DNA from: Microbacterium sp. Root166
Lineage (GTDB): Bacteria > Actinomycetota > Actinomycetes > Actinomycetales > Microbacteriaceae
DNA length: 64,000 bases
Reading direction: 5' to 3'
Assembly (NCBI RefSeq): GCF_001427145.1
Contig: NZ_LMGL01000002.1
Span: 248,001 to 312,000 of the forward strand
Positions 43,315-52,777 of the stretch are shown here, in pieces; position 1 is the first letter of the stretch; each line of letters opens with the position of its first letter. Under the pieces are notes generated by a model. It was not told where the DNA came from. It worked only from the letters and a program-made list of their open reading frames with translations, and did no database searches. Both the position numbers and the translations under genes were made by a program.

Positions 43315-43575
43315 TCAGAGCGCTGCGACCTGCTTGGCGATAGCCGACTTGCGGTTCGCGGCCTGGTTCTCGTGGATGACGCCCTTGCTCACGGCCTTGT
43401 CGAGCTTCTTGGTCGCCTTCTGAAGGGCCTTCTCAGCGGCAGCCTTGTCGCCCGTGGCGATGGCCTCGCGGGTGCGACGCACCTCGGTCTTCAGCTCGCT
43501 CTTGACGGCCTTGTTGCGCTCGCGCGCCTTCTCGTTGGTCTTGTTGCGCTTGATCTGCGACTTGATGTTCGCCAC
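43315..43575 (-). CDS. rpsT: 30S ribosomal protein S20
   Basis: 86 aa from GTG 43575. Typical S20 start [21 protein letters not shown] and very high Lys/Arg content, end [23 protein letters not shown]. Binds 16S rRNA early in small-subunit assembly. Single gene between holA (convergent) and a hydrolase gene. Confidence 0.98.
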   Translation of the reverse strand: MANIKSQIKRNKTNEKARERNKAVKSELKTEVRRTREAIATGDKAAAEKALQKATKKLDKAVSKGVIHENQAANRKSAIAKQVAAL

Positions 43576-43688
43576 GTGTCGACGTTCTTTCGTTCGGAGT
43601 GAAATGGAGAGAGCCGCTCAGCAGAAGAGGGCTGCGTTGCGGCGGTCGTGAGGGTGGCAACCCACACGCAAGCCAATCACCGAGTCTA

Positions 43689-44408
43689 TCAGGTCTGCTC
43701 GAGGGTCGTGATCGCCAGGTCGAGGACGGCGTTGAAGACCCGTGGCCGCATCACGGTGACGTGGTGAGTGGTGCGGGGGACGACGATCAGTTCGGCGTGC
43801 TGCGCGATCTTCATGAACAGCTTCTCGTTGATGCGGAGCTGGTCGTACTGCCCGTTGACGAACCACAGCGGCACGTCGATGCGGTGGAGCGCAGCGAGGA
43901 GGTCGAGCACCGAGAGGCTCCGCAGCGCGACGTCCTGTGTGTCCAGCGCGTAGCCGCCGGCACCGAAGTCGGCTCGGGTCTCGTCGGGCAGGATACGATC
44001 CAGCATCCGGTTGGTCAGCCACATGCCGCGATCGGGCAGCGAGTCGAAGCCGCGAGTCAGCACCCGGTAGGCGGCGAGCCCCATGCCGCGCGGAATCGAG
44101 GTGCACGACGCCGCGATGAAGCCGGCGACCGGCGGCGGGTTCTCGCGGCCGACGTACTCGATGCACAGGAGGCCGCCCATCGAGTGCCCCGAGAGGAGCA
44201 CCGGACCGCGGGTCGCGGCATCCCGCACCGCATCGTCGATGGTCGCGAACGCGCCGTCGAGGGTGAACTCCTCGGTCATGCGCGAGCCGTGTCCGGGAAG
44301 GTCGACCGCGACCACCGGATTGCCCCGCTCGCGAAGGTGGTCGACCTGCGCGCGCCACATCGTCGCAGACGTACGGATGCCGTGCACGAGGACGACCTGC
44401 ACGACCAT
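43689..44408 (-). CDS. Alpha/beta hydrolase
   Basis: 239 aa. Alpha/beta-hydrolase fold: oxyanion strand LVHGIRTSATMW (about residues 7-18), DLPGHGSRM (about 36-44), nucleophile elbow GHSMGG with catalytic Ser (about 74), acid in WFVNGQYDQLRIN (about 183-195) and His in PRTTHHVTVMRP (about 211-222). No signal peptide. Substrate unknown (esterase/lipase/peptidase all possible). Confidence 0.88.
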   Translation of the reverse strand: MVVQVVLVHGIRTSATMWRAQVDHLRERGNPVVAVDLPGHGSRMTEEFTLDGAFATIDDAVRDAATRGPVLLSGHSMGGLLCIEYVGRENPPPVAGFIAASCTSIPRGMGLAAYRVLTRGFDSLPDRGMWLTNRMLDRILPDETRADFGAGGYALDTQDVALRSLSVLDLLAALHRIDVPLWFVNGQYDQLRINEKLFMKIAQHAELIVVPRTTHHVTVMRPRVFNAVLDLAITTLEQT

Positions 44409-44420
44409 CGCCCCAGGCTA
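44409..44420 (-). promoter_or_regulatory. Leaderless-type -10 box (TAGCCT) of hydrolase gene
   Basis: TAGCCT on the minus strand (44420-44415), 6 nt before ATG 44408. Confidence 0.55.
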
Positions 44421-44477
44421 TCGGCAGGCCGCGGGAGGCGCTCGGGGCGTGCGCAGGGTGAGAGGCCGCCTCACCCG

Positions 44478-44492
44478 TAGAATCGACGGGAT
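44478..44492 (+). promoter_or_regulatory. -10 box (TAGAAT) of lepA, very short or no leader
   Basis: TAGAAT at 44478-44483, 9 nt before ATG 44493. Leaves room for at most 2-3 nt of 5' leader. Confidence 0.5.
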
Positions 44493-46346
44493 ATGTCACC
44501 CCGCGCCCTGAAGCCCCTCGAGCCGTCCGCGACTCCGCCCGAGCTGATCCGCAACTTCTGCATCATCGCCCACATCGACCACGGCAAGTCGACGCTGGCC
44601 GATCGGATGCTGCAGATCACCGGCGTCGTCTCGGACCGCGACATGCGCGCCCAGTACCTCGACCGCATGGACATCGAGCGCGAGCGCGGCATCACGATCA
44701 AGTCGCAGGCCGTGCGGATGCCGTGGGCCACGCCCGACGGCACTTTCGCGCTGAACATGATCGACACGCCGGGGCACGTCGACTTCACCTACGAGGTGAG
44801 CCGCTCGCTCGCCGCGTGCGAGGGCGCGATCCTGCTGGTGGACGCGGCGCAGGGCATCGAGGCCCAGACGCTCGCGAACCTCTACCTCGCACTCGAGAAC
44901 GATCTGCAGATCATCCCGGTGCTCAACAAGATCGACCTGCCGGCCGCCGACCCCGAGAAGTACGCCAAGGAGCTCGCAAGCCTCATCGGCGGCAAGCCCG
45001 AAGACGTCCTGCGCGTCAGCGGCAAGACCGGCATGGGCGTCGAGGAGCTGCTCGACCACGTCGTCGCGCAGATCCCGGCGCCGAAGGGCGACCCGAACGC
45101 GCCGACCCGCGCCATGATCTTCGACTCGGTGTACGACTCCTACCGAGGCGTCATCACCTACGTCCGCATGATCGACGGGCAGCTGAACCCGCGTGAGCGC
45201 ATCCAGATGATGTCGACGCGCGCCGTGCACGAGCTGCTCGAGATCGGCGTCTCGTCGCCCGAGCCGTCCCCGACCAAGGGACTCGGAGTCGGCGAGGTGG
45301 GCTACCTCATCACCGGCGTGAAGGACGTCCGCCAGTCCAAGGTCGGCGACACCGTCACGAGCGCCACGAAGCCCTCGAAGGAAGCGCTGCCGGGTTACAC
45401 CGACCCGAAGCCCATGGTCTTCTCGGGCCTGTATCCGATCGACGGCAGCGACTACCCGGTGCTGCGCGAGGCGCTCGACAAGCTGAAGCTCTCGGACGCC
45501 TCGCTCAACTACGAGCCCGAGACCTCGGTCGCGCTGGGCTTCGGCTTCCGCTGCGGCTTCCTCGGCCTCCTGCATCTCGAGATCGTCACCGAGCGCCTCG
45601 AGCGCGAGTTCGGCCTCGACCTCATCTCGACCGCGCCGTCGGTGACGTACGAGGTCGTGACGGACGACAAGAAGACCTTCACGGTCACCAACCCGAGCGA
45701 GTTCCCGTCGGGCACCAAGATCGCCAGCGTCACCGAGCCGATGGTCAAGGCGGCGATCCTCGCTCCGAAGGACTACGTCGGTACGATCATGGAGCTGTGC
45801 CAGTCGCGTCGCGGGACGCTCATGGGCATGGAGTACCTCGGCGAGGACCGGGTCGAGATCCGCTACACGATGCCGCTGGGCGAGATCGTGTTCGACTTCT
45901 TCGACCACCTGAAGTCCAAGACCGCCGGCTACGCCTCGCTCGACTACGAGCCCAGCGGCGACCAGGAGGCCGACCTGGTGAAGGTCGACATCCTCCTGCA
46001 GGGAGAGCCGGTCGACGCGTTCAGCGCCATCGTGCACCGCGACAAGGCCTACGCCTACGGGGTGCTGATGACCGAGCGCCTCAAGAAGCTCATCCCGCGC
46101 CAGCAGTTCGAGGTGCCGATCCAGGCCGCGATCGGCGCCCGCATCATCGCGCGCGAGTCCATCCGGGCGATGCGCAAGGACGTCCTCGCCAAGTGCTACG
46201 GCGGCGACATCAGCCGTAAGCGCAAGCTGCTGGAGAAGCAGAAGGAGGGCAAGAAGCGCATGAAGATGGTCGGTCGCGTGGAAGTCCCCCAGGAGGCGTT
46301 CATCGCCGCGCTCTCCGGCGACACCGAGAAGAAGGACGCCAAGTAG
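44493..46346 (+). CDS. lepA: Elongation factor 4 (LepA), back-translocating GTPase
   Basis: 617 aa. GTPase domain with [16 protein letters not shown] (G1, about 27), RGITIKSQ (G2), DTPGHVDF (G3, about 93), NKIDLP (G4, about 147); then EF-G-like domains II, III and V, and the LepA-specific C-terminal domain with [29 protein letters not shown] (positions about 565-593). Acts on stalled or mis-translocated ribosomes. Normal length and complete. Confidence 0.98.
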   Translation: MSPRALKPLEPSATPPELIRNFCIIAHIDHGKSTLADRMLQITGVVSDRDMRAQYLDRMDIERERGITIKSQAVRMPWATPDGTFALNMIDTPGHVDFTYEVSRSLAACEGAILLVDAAQGIEAQTLANLYLALENDLQIIPVLNKIDLPAADPEKYAKELASLIGGKPEDVLRVSGKTGMGVEELLDHVVAQIPAPKGDPNAPTRAMIFDSVYDSYRGVITYVRMIDGQLNPRERIQMMSTRAVHELLEIGVSSPEPSPTKGLGVGEVGYLITGVKDVRQSKVGDTVTSATKPSKEALPGYTDPKPMVFSGLYPIDGSDYPVLREALDKLKLSDASLNYEPETSVALGFGFRCGFLGLLHLEIVTERLEREFGLDLISTAPSVTYEVVTDDKKTFTVTNPSEFPSGTKIASVTEPMVKAAILAPKDYVGTIMELCQSRRGTLMGMEYLGEDRVEIRYTMPLGEIVFDFFDHLKSKTAGYASLDYEPSGDQEADLVKVDILLQGEPVDAFSAIVHRDKAYAYGVLMTERLKKLIPRQQFEVPIQAAIGARIIARESIRAMRKDVLAKCYGGDISRKRKLLEKQKEGKKRMKMVGRVEVPQEAFIAALSGDTEKKDAK

Positions 46347-46356
46347 GCTTTCCGTC
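46344..46356 (+). promoter_or_regulatory. Leaderless-type -10 box (TAGGCT) overlapping lepA stop codon
   Basis: TAGGCT at 46344-46349 begins with the TAG stop of lepA and lies 7 nt before ATG 46357 of the DUF1990 gene. Confidence 0.5.
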
Positions 46357-47007
46357 ATGCGTCGAGGAACCTTCCGGGACGACACCGTCGACTACGCCGC
46401 CGTCGGCGCCACGCAGGCTGCCGACCTCATGCAGTATCCGCCGGAGCGCAGCATCCCTGCCGAGCAGTCGTGGCGGCTCGGCAGCGGCGAGGCGCGCTTC
46501 CAGACCGCGAGCGACGCGCTGATGTCGTGGACCGCGCAGCGCGGGGCCGGCCTCACGCTGAAAGACGTGCGCCCGGCATCCGGGCCGATGTACTCCGGCG
46601 TGAGCTTCGACGCCGACGGCACACCGCTGGCGCCGAGCAAGTCCGAGTCGGACCTCCGCTACGACGCCGACGGCACACCCTATGTGGGGGCGGGCACGAC
46701 CATCCGCCTCGAAGGCCGGATCAAGGGACTGCGGGCGGATGCCGAGCTCCGCGTGATCTTCGCCATCGAAGAGCCTCGGCGCGTGGGCTTCGCGCTGGGA
46801 ACCGTCGGTGATTCGGTCGTGAGCGGCGAGGAGTCGTTCATGGTCGAGTGGCACGACAATGACGAGGTCTGGTTCACGGTGCGCGCCTTCGACGCGCCGG
46901 CCGCGCTCACGTACAAGGTCTTCCCGGGACTCACGCGGCGCCGGCGCCGCGAGCTGTTCACCCGGTACCTGCGCGCGATCTCGCCGCTGTACACGACACC
47001 CGCGTGA
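46357..47007 (+). CDS. DUF1990-family protein
   Basis: 216 aa, 10 nt after lepA. Matches the DUF1990 pattern: TVDYAAVGATQAADLMQYPP near the start, YVGAGTTIRLEGRI (about 108-121), RRVGFALGTVGDSVVSGEESFMVEW (about 143-167) and VWFTVRAFDAPAALTYKVFPGLTRRRRRELFTRYLRAI (about 171-208). Cytoplasmic, no known activity. The gene is probably transcribed both with lepA and from its own promoter inside the lepA stop codon. Confidence 0.85.
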   Translation: MRRGTFRDDTVDYAAVGATQAADLMQYPPERSIPAEQSWRLGSGEARFQTASDALMSWTAQRGAGLTLKDVRPASGPMYSGVSFDADGTPLAPSKSESDLRYDADGTPYVGAGTTIRLEGRIKGLRADAELRVIFAIEEPRRVGFALGTVGDSVVSGEESFMVEWHDNDEVWFTVRAFDAPAALTYKVFPGLTRRRRRELFTRYLRAISPLYTTPA

Positions 47008-47014
47008 GGCGCTG

Positions 47015-48232
47015 ATGGGCTCCGCGCTTCCCCTGGGCGAGCCGGTCCCCGCCGACGGCTCGCTGCCGGCCGGCACGACGATCGATCAGGCCGGCGCCTT
47101 CGGCGTCTACCTCCACGTGCCGTTCTGCCGCGTGCGGTGCGGCTACTGCGACTTCAACACCTACACGTCCGACGAGCTGCAGGGCGCCCGGCAGGATCAG
47201 TACGCCGACACGCTGCTGCACGAGGTGACGCTGGCCCGCGGCGTGCTCGAAGGACTTGGCCCGCTGCGCCCGGCATCGACGGTGTTCTTCGGCGGCGGCA
47301 CGCCCACGCTCCTTCCGCCGGGCGACCTCGGACGCATGCTCGACGGCGTGCGCGAGGCTTTCGGCATGGCCGAGGGCGCCGAGATCACGGTCGAGGCCAA
47401 TCCCGACACGGTGACGGATGCCGTCATGGCCGAGCTGGCGGCATCCGGAGTCACCCGGGTGTCGATCGGCATGCAGTCGGTCGTCCCGCACGTGCTCGCG
47501 GCGCTGGACCGGACGCATAACCCTGCGAACGTGCGCACCGCGGTCGCCGCGGCCAGGGCCGCCGGCCTCGACGTCAGCGTGGACCTCATCTACGGCGCAC
47601 CGGGTGAGTCGCTCGAGGACTGGCGCGCCTCGGTCGAGACGGCGATCGACCTCGCACCCGACCACATCTCGGCCTACGCGCTCATCGTCGAGGACGGCAC
47701 CAAGCTCGCCCGTCAGATCCGCCGTGGCGAGGTGCCCGCGCCCGACGACGACCTGCAGGCCGACATGTACGAGCTCGTCGACGACCGCCTCGCCGCCGCC
47801 GGGTTCGACTGGTACGAGGTGTCGAACTGGGCGCGCTCGCACGACCAGCGATCCCGGCACAACCTGGCGTACTGGCAGGGCACGGACTGGTGGGGATTCG
47901 GCCCGGGCGCGCACAGCCACATCGGGGGAGTGCGGTTCTGGAACGTCAAGCACCCGTCGGCCTACGCGCAGCGGCTCGCCGGGGGAGCGTCACCGGGAGC
48001 CGGGCGCGAGATCCCGGACGCCGAAGCCCGCGCGCTCGAGCAGGTGCTGCTGCGCACGCGGATCCGCGAGGGGCTGCCGGTGGCCGAGCTCGCTCCCGAC
48101 GCGCGCCGGGCGGTGGCCGGGCTGATCGCCGACGACCTGATCGACGGGGCATCGGCGGTGCGGGGGAGCGTGGTGCTCACCCGCCGGGGCCGACTGCTCG
48201 CCGACGCCGTCGTAAGGGCGCTGACGTCCTGA
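47015..48232 (+). CDS. hemW: Radical SAM heme chaperone HemW
   Basis: 405 aa from ATG 47015. Radical-SAM cluster motif FCRVRCGYCDF (C-x3-C-x2-C, about residue 40), FGGGTPTLL (about 94), VEANPDTVT, and the HemW-type C-terminal domain with YEVSNWARSHDQRSRHNLAYWQG (about 267-289) and WGFGPGAHSHIGG. The Cys after CxxxCxxC is Asp-Phe rather than the Cys-Phe-C of coproporphyrinogen oxidase HemN, which favours the heme chaperone. Confidence 0.93.
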   Translation: MGSALPLGEPVPADGSLPAGTTIDQAGAFGVYLHVPFCRVRCGYCDFNTYTSDELQGARQDQYADTLLHEVTLARGVLEGLGPLRPASTVFFGGGTPTLLPPGDLGRMLDGVREAFGMAEGAEITVEANPDTVTDAVMAELAASGVTRVSIGMQSVVPHVLAALDRTHNPANVRTAVAAARAAGLDVSVDLIYGAPGESLEDWRASVETAIDLAPDHISAYALIVEDGTKLARQIRRGEVPAPDDDLQADMYELVDDRLAAAGFDWYEVSNWARSHDQRSRHNLAYWQGTDWWGFGPGAHSHIGGVRFWNVKHPSAYAQRLAGGASPGAGREIPDAEARALEQVLLRTRIREGLPVAELAPDARRAVAGLIADDLIDGASAVRGSVVLTRRGRLLADAVVRALTS

Positions 48233-48299
48233 CCGCACGACCGGGCGCCGCGTTCGGTCACCATGGGCGTCGCAGGGCGGTTCGTGCGGCGGCATCCGG

Positions 48300-48331
48300 T
48301 AGAATTGGCACTCCAGTCATGCGAGTGCCAG
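48300..48331 (+). promoter_or_regulatory. hrcA promoter -10 box and CIRCE operator
   Basis: TAGAAT (-10) at 48300-48305 runs straight into the inverted repeat TTGGCACTC (48305-48313), 9-nt spacer, GAGTGCCAG (48323-48331). This is the CIRCE element (consensus TTAGCACTC-N9-GAGTGCTAA) bound by HrcA. Position at the transcription start lets HrcA block its own operon. Confidence 0.92.
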
Positions 48332-48351
48332 ACGCGGCGTGAGGAGGCGGG

Positions 48352-49392
48352 ATGGTCAGCGAACGAGGGCTTCAGGTTCTGCGCGCGATCGTCGAGGACT
48401 ACGTCGACACGCGCGAGCCCGTCGGCAGCAAGGCGATCGTCGAGCGCCACGCGTTCGGCGTGTCGGCCGCGACCATCCGCAACGACATGGCGCTGCTCGA
48501 GGACGAAGAGCTCATCGCCGCCCCGCACACCTCGTCCGGGCGCGTGCCCACCGACAAGGGCTACCGCGTCTTCGTCGACCATCTCGCCGAGGTGCGACCG
48601 CTCAGTTCGGCTCAGCGCACGGCGATCTCGTCGTTCCTCGAGGGTCCTGGCGACCTGGACGACGTGCTGGCGCGCACCGTGCGCGCGCTGACGCAGCTGA
48701 CCGGTCAGGTCGCGATCGTGCAGTACCCGTCGTTCGCCCGCGCGAACGTGACGCACGTCGAGCTGGTCCAGCTCGGCGGCGGCCGGATGCTGGTGATCGT
48801 GGTCACCGATACCGGGCGCGTGTCGCAGCGCATGGCGTTCGTGCGCGACGAGTTCGACGAGAGCGACCTCGCGCGCATCCGCGCCGAGCTCGGCACCCTG
48901 CTGGTCGGCCGCTCCGTGCGCGACGGCCTGCAGCGGATCGCGGACCGGCTGCAGAACGAGGCGCTGATGACGGCGCCGCACCAGGCCGCGACCGCGCAGA
49001 TCGTGCGCGTCGTCGCCGAAGAGCTGGACGAGTTCCGTCAGGACAAGCTCGTGATGGCGGGCAGCGCGACGCTGGCGCGACGCGAGGGCGACTTCCGCGG
49101 CAGCATCTACCCCCTGCTCGAGGCCATCGAGGAGCAGGTCACGATCCTCCGGCTCATGGGCGAGATGGTCGCCGACGAGAAGGGCCTCGCTTCGAGCATC
49201 GGGCGGGAGAACGAGCCGTTCGGCCTCGCCGAGGCCTCGATCGTCGCCAGCGACTACGACGCGACCGGCGCCCGCGCCCGCGTCGGCGTCATGGGCCCGA
49301 CTCGCATGGACTACCCCACGAACCTCGCGGCGGTACGCGCCGTCGCGCGATACCTCACGCGGATGCTCGAAGAAGACGAGAGCAGCCGCTGA
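48352..49392 (+). CDS. hrcA: Heat-inducible transcription repressor HrcA
   Basis: 346 aa; ATG 48352 has GAGGAGG upstream. The winged-helix N-terminus RGLQVLRAIVEDYVDTREPVGSKAI, with HTH FGVSAATIRNDMALLEDEELIAAPHTSSGRVPTDKGYRVFVD (about 38-79), is the HrcA hallmark. The GAF-like and dimerisation domains fill the rest. It binds the CIRCE site 21 bp upstream and is kept active by GroEL. Heads the hrcA-dnaJ-rsmE series. Confidence 0.97.
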   Translation: MVSERGLQVLRAIVEDYVDTREPVGSKAIVERHAFGVSAATIRNDMALLEDEELIAAPHTSSGRVPTDKGYRVFVDHLAEVRPLSSAQRTAISSFLEGPGDLDDVLARTVRALTQLTGQVAIVQYPSFARANVTHVELVQLGGGRMLVIVVTDTGRVSQRMAFVRDEFDESDLARIRAELGTLLVGRSVRDGLQRIADRLQNEALMTAPHQAATAQIVRVVAEELDEFRQDKLVMAGSATLARREGDFRGSIYPLLEAIEEQVTILRLMGEMVADEKGLASSIGRENEPFGLAEASIVASDYDATGARARVGVMGPTRMDYPTNLAAVRAVARYLTRMLEEDESSR

Positions 49393-49440
49393 CGCGGACA
49401 TACACGAACCCTGCGGCTCGCCGCGGGCAGGAAGGCGAAA

Positions 49441-50553
49441 GTGGCTGACCACTACGAGGTCCTCGGCGTCTCACGCGACGCCTCGCTCGATGAGATCAAG
49501 AAGGCGTACCGCCGCCTGGCGCGCGAACTCCACCCCGACGTCAACCCGGGCGAGGAGGCGTCGGAGCGGTTCAAGCTCGTCACGCACGCCTACGACGTGC
49601 TGAGCGACTCGGATCAGCGGGCCCGGTACGACATGGGCGGTGACGGCAGCGCCTTCGGCGGCGCGAACGGCTTCACCGGCTTCAACGACATCTTCGAGAC
49701 GTTCTTCGGCGGCGGCGGTGGCGGCGCCCGGGCCGGGCGGCCCCGGTCGCGCCGCGAACGCGGTCAGGATGCGCTCGTGCGCGTCACGCTCGACCTCGGC
49801 GATGTCGTCTTCGGCGTCCACCGCGACATCGAGGTCGACACCGCCGTGGGCTGCGACACCTGTCAGGGCTCCTGCTGCCAGCCCGGCACCTCGCCCGTGA
49901 CGTGCGACATCTGCCACGGCACCGGACACGTCCAGCGCCAGGTGCGGAGCCTACTGGGCAACGTCATCACGAACCAGCCCTGCAACATCTGCCAGGGCTA
50001 CGGCACGACGATCCCGTACCCCTGCGCCACGTGCCAGGGGCAGGGCCGCGTGCGCGCCCGCCGCACGGTCTCGCTCGACATCCCCGCCGGCGTCGAGACC
50101 GGCCTGCGCCTGCAGCTGCCCGGTTCCGGCGAGGTCGGCCCCGCCGGCGGACCCAACGGCGATCTGTACATCGAGGTCACCGTGACGCCGCACGAGGTGT
50201 TCAGCCGCGACGGCGACGACCTCCTCGCCACACTCGAGGTGTCGATGCCCGACGCCATCCTCGGCACCACGACCACGATCCAGTCCCTCGACGGACCGGT
50301 CGACCTCGAGCTCCGCCCCGGCGTGCAGGGCGGGGATGTGCTGACGATCAAGGGCCGCGGCATCACGCCGCTGCGCGGCACCCAGCGCGGCGACCTGCGG
50401 GTGGGCGTGCACGTGGTCACCCCGACCAGGCTCGACGCCAAGGAGCGCGCGCTGATCGAGGACTTCGCCAAGCGCACCAAGGCCCCGAGCCCGCGCCTCG
50501 CCGAGTTCCACCAGGGTCTGTTCGCCAAGCTGCGCGACCGCTTCCGCGCCTGA
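49441..50553 (+). CDS. dnaJ: Chaperone protein DnaJ (DnaJ2 type)
   Basis: 370 aa from GTG 49441. J-domain with HPD (LHPDVNPG, about residue 33), Gly/Phe-rich linker ([24 protein letters not shown]), four zinc-binding repeats ([32 protein letters not shown]; the first has Cys in place of the last Gly, common in this actinobacterial form) and C-terminal client-binding domains. Stimulates DnaK. Under HrcA/CIRCE control by position. Confidence 0.96.
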   Translation: MADHYEVLGVSRDASLDEIKKAYRRLARELHPDVNPGEEASERFKLVTHAYDVLSDSDQRARYDMGGDGSAFGGANGFTGFNDIFETFFGGGGGGARAGRPRSRRERGQDALVRVTLDLGDVVFGVHRDIEVDTAVGCDTCQGSCCQPGTSPVTCDICHGTGHVQRQVRSLLGNVITNQPCNICQGYGTTIPYPCATCQGQGRVRARRTVSLDIPAGVETGLRLQLPGSGEVGPAGGPNGDLYIEVTVTPHEVFSRDGDDLLATLEVSMPDAILGTTTTIQSLDGPVDLELRPGVQGGDVLTIKGRGITPLRGTQRGDLRVGVHVVTPTRLDAKERALIEDFAKRTKAPSPRLAEFHQGLFAKLRDRFRA

Positions 50554-50555
50554 CG

Positions 50556-51290
50556 ATGGCCCTTCACTTCGTCCTCGACGAGCCCGCCCTCGCGCAGGCC
50601 GGCGATGTCGTCACGCTCACCGGAGCAGAGGCCCATCACGCTGCGTCGGTGCGCCGCGTGCGCGTGGGCGAAGAGGTGACGGTGGGCGACGGCCGCGGAG
50701 CGTGGCTCGCCGGAGTGTGCGAGTCCGTCTCGCCGCGCGAGGTCGTCGTGCGGGTGAGCACCCGAACGGATGCCGCGGCCCCGCGTCCGCGCATCGTGCT
50801 GGTCCAGGCGCTGGCCAAGGGCGACCGCGACGAGCTCGCGGTGCAGGCCGCCACCGAGCTGGGCATCGACGAGATCGTGCCCTGGCAGTCCGCGCGCAGC
50901 GTCTCTCGCTGGGATGCCGCGAAGGCGGAGAAGGGCCGGGTGCGCTGGGCGTCCATCGTGCGCGAGGCGGCCAAGCAGGCCCACCGCATGTGGATCCCCG
51001 AGGTCGCTCCGCTGGCCACGACCCGCGAGATCGCGACGCGAACGGCGTCGTCGCGCACGCTCGTGCTCGAGCCGACCGGCTCGGCGCGGCTCGCCGGCCT
51101 CGAACTCACCGGCGAGGAGCGCGACATCCTGCTCGTCGTGGGGCCCGAGGGCGGGATCGCGCCCGACGAGCTCGCATTGTTCCAGGATGCCGGTGCGTCG
51201 CTGGTGCGACTGGGGGAGAGCGTGCTGCGCACCTCGACCGCGGGTCCCGCCGCCCTTGCGGTGATCAGCGCCGCGCTCGGCCGCTGGTGA
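50556..51290 (+). CDS. rsmE: 16S rRNA m3U1498 methyltransferase
   Basis: 244 aa from ATG 50556. SPOUT-type methylase: N-terminal PUA-like part with GAEAHHAASVRRVRVGEEVTVGDGRG (about 23-48); core with QALAKGDRDELAVQAATELGIDEIVPWQSARS (about 98-129); and the knot LLVVGPEGGIAPDELALF and VLRTSTAGPAALAVISA (about 193-238). Methylates U1498 at the decoding site. 2 nt after dnaJ. Confidence 0.96.
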   Translation: MALHFVLDEPALAQAGDVVTLTGAEAHHAASVRRVRVGEEVTVGDGRGAWLAGVCESVSPREVVVRVSTRTDAAAPRPRIVLVQALAKGDRDELAVQAATELGIDEIVPWQSARSVSRWDAAKAEKGRVRWASIVREAAKQAHRMWIPEVAPLATTREIATRTASSRTLVLEPTGSARLAGLELTGEERDILLVVGPEGGIAPDELALFQDAGASLVRLGESVLRTSTAGPAALAVISAALGRW

Positions 51291-51336
51291 CCGCCCTGTG
51301 GTCGGCCCGGTCCGGCCGTGCGCGGGGGCTCATCGG

Positions 51337-51348
51337 TAGACTTGCGGG
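51337..51348 (+). promoter_or_regulatory. Leaderless-type -10 box (TAGACT) of HIT-protein gene
   Basis: TAGACT at 51337-51342, 6 nt before ATG 51349. Gives the HIT-phoH-ybeY-era block its own start in addition to read-through from hrcA. Confidence 0.55.
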
Positions 51349-51696
51349 ATGAGCGAGCCATCGATCTTCACGCGGATTCTGAAGGGTGAGATCCCCTCCG
51401 AGATCATCGCCGAGACCGAGAACGTGTTCGCGATCCGCGACATCTCTCCGCAGGCGCCCGTCCACCTGCTCGTGATCCCCAAGTCGGAGGACTACCGCAA
51501 CGTCGTCGAGCTGGCCGCGGGCGATCCCGACCTTCTCGCCGAGATCATCGGCCTGGCCAACAGTCTCGCCGCCGAGCACGGCGACGGCGACTTCCGCCTG
51601 GTCTTCAACACCGGCCCGAACGCGGGCCAGACCGTCTTCCACGTGCACGCCCATGTGCTCGCCGGAAGGCTCGAGGAGAAGAGCGTCGGTGCCTGA
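51349..51696 (+). CDS. HIT-family nucleotide hydrolase (HINT-like)
   Basis: 115 aa. HIT fold with IFTRILKGEIPSEIIAETENVFAIRDISPQAPVHLLVIPK at the start and the catalytic triad motif TVFHVHAHVLAG (His-x-His-x-His, about residues 96-102). Hydrolyses adenosine phosphoramidates. Overlaps the phoH start by 8 nt. Confidence 0.95.
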   Translation: MSEPSIFTRILKGEIPSEIIAETENVFAIRDISPQAPVHLLVIPKSEDYRNVVELAAGDPDLLAEIIGLANSLAAEHGDGDFRLVFNTGPNAGQTVFHVHAHVLAGRLEEKSVGA

Positions 51697-52777
51697 CGAA
51701 TCAGCCCAAGACCGTGTGATCGATCGGGTGTACGCCGACGGCGTCGCGATGGTGCAGCTACTCGGCCCGCAGGACCGCCTCCTGCGTGTCATCGAGAAGG
51801 AGCACCCCGACGTCGACGTCCACGTGCGCGGCAACGAGATCACCCTCACGGGAGAAGCGGATGCCGTGGCCGCCGCGCGCTCGCTCGTCGACGAGCTGCT
51901 CGCGATGACGAAGGCGGGGCACGCTCTGGGCGAGTCCGATGTCTCGTCCTCGAGCAAGATCCTGCGCACCGAGGGCGGACCGCGCCCGTCGGAGGTCCTC
52001 GGCGAGGCGATCCTTTCCTCCCGCGGCAAGATCATCCGGCCGAAGACGCTGGGCCAGAAGGCCTACGTCGACGCGATCGAGGAGAACACGATCGTCTTCG
52101 GCATCGGCCCGGCCGGCACCGGCAAGACCTACCTGGCGATGGCCAAGGCGGTCCAGGCGCTCCAGCGCAAGGAGGTCAGCCGGATCATCCTGACCCGTCC
52201 GGCGGTGGAGGCGGGCGAGCGGCTCGGCTTCCTTCCGGGCACGCTCACCGACAAGATCGATCCCTACCTCCGTCCGCTGTACGACGCGCTCAACGAGATG
52301 ATGGACCCGGATCTCGTGCCGAAGCTCATGGCGACGGGCACGATCGAGGTCGCGCCACTGGCGTACATGCGCGGGCGCACGCTCAACGACTCGTTCGTCG
52401 TGCTCGACGAGGCGCAGAACACCACGCCCGAGCAGATGAAGATGTTCCTCACGCGACTGGGCTTCGGAACGCGCATGGTCGTCACCGGCGACATCACCCA
52501 GATCGACCTGCCTCAGGGCGCGTCGGGGCTGCGGCTGGTGACGCGGGTGCTCAACGAGATCGACGACATCCACTTCTCGTACCTGACGAGTGACGACGTC
52601 GTACGCCACACCCTGGTCGGACGCATCGTGGACGCCTACACCGAGTACGACGAGCGCCGGCTGGTCGCCCGCCGCGAGCGGGACGAGGCATCCGAGTTCG
52701 CCAGCCGTGCCGAGCGACGTGCCGGCATGCGCCCGCAGAACCCGCGCGATCACCTTCCCAAGCGAGGACGCTCATGA
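51689..52777 (+). CDS. PhoH-like ATPase
   Basis: 362 aa from GTG 51689. An N-terminal KH-like segment (RVIEKEHPDVDVHVRGNEITLTGE) precedes the PhoH P-loop domain: Walker A FGIGPAGTGKTYLA (about residue 135), Walker B NDSFVVLDEAQNTT (about 233), and TRLGFGTRMVVTGDITQIDLP (about 255-275). The family has RNA-helicase/ATPase activity and is nearly always next to ybeY. The ybeY start overlaps its stop by 4 nt. Confidence 0.95.
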   Translation: MPDESAQDRVIDRVYADGVAMVQLLGPQDRLLRVIEKEHPDVDVHVRGNEITLTGEADAVAAARSLVDELLAMTKAGHALGESDVSSSSKILRTEGGPRPSEVLGEAILSSRGKIIRPKTLGQKAYVDAIEENTIVFGIGPAGTGKTYLAMAKAVQALQRKEVSRIILTRPAVEAGERLGFLPGTLTDKIDPYLRPLYDALNEMMDPDLVPKLMATGTIEVAPLAYMRGRTLNDSFVVLDEAQNTTPEQMKMFLTRLGFGTRMVVTGDITQIDLPQGASGLRLVTRVLNEIDDIHFSYLTSDDVVRHTLVGRIVDAYTEYDERRLVARRERDEASEFASRAERRAGMRPQNPRDHLPKRGRS

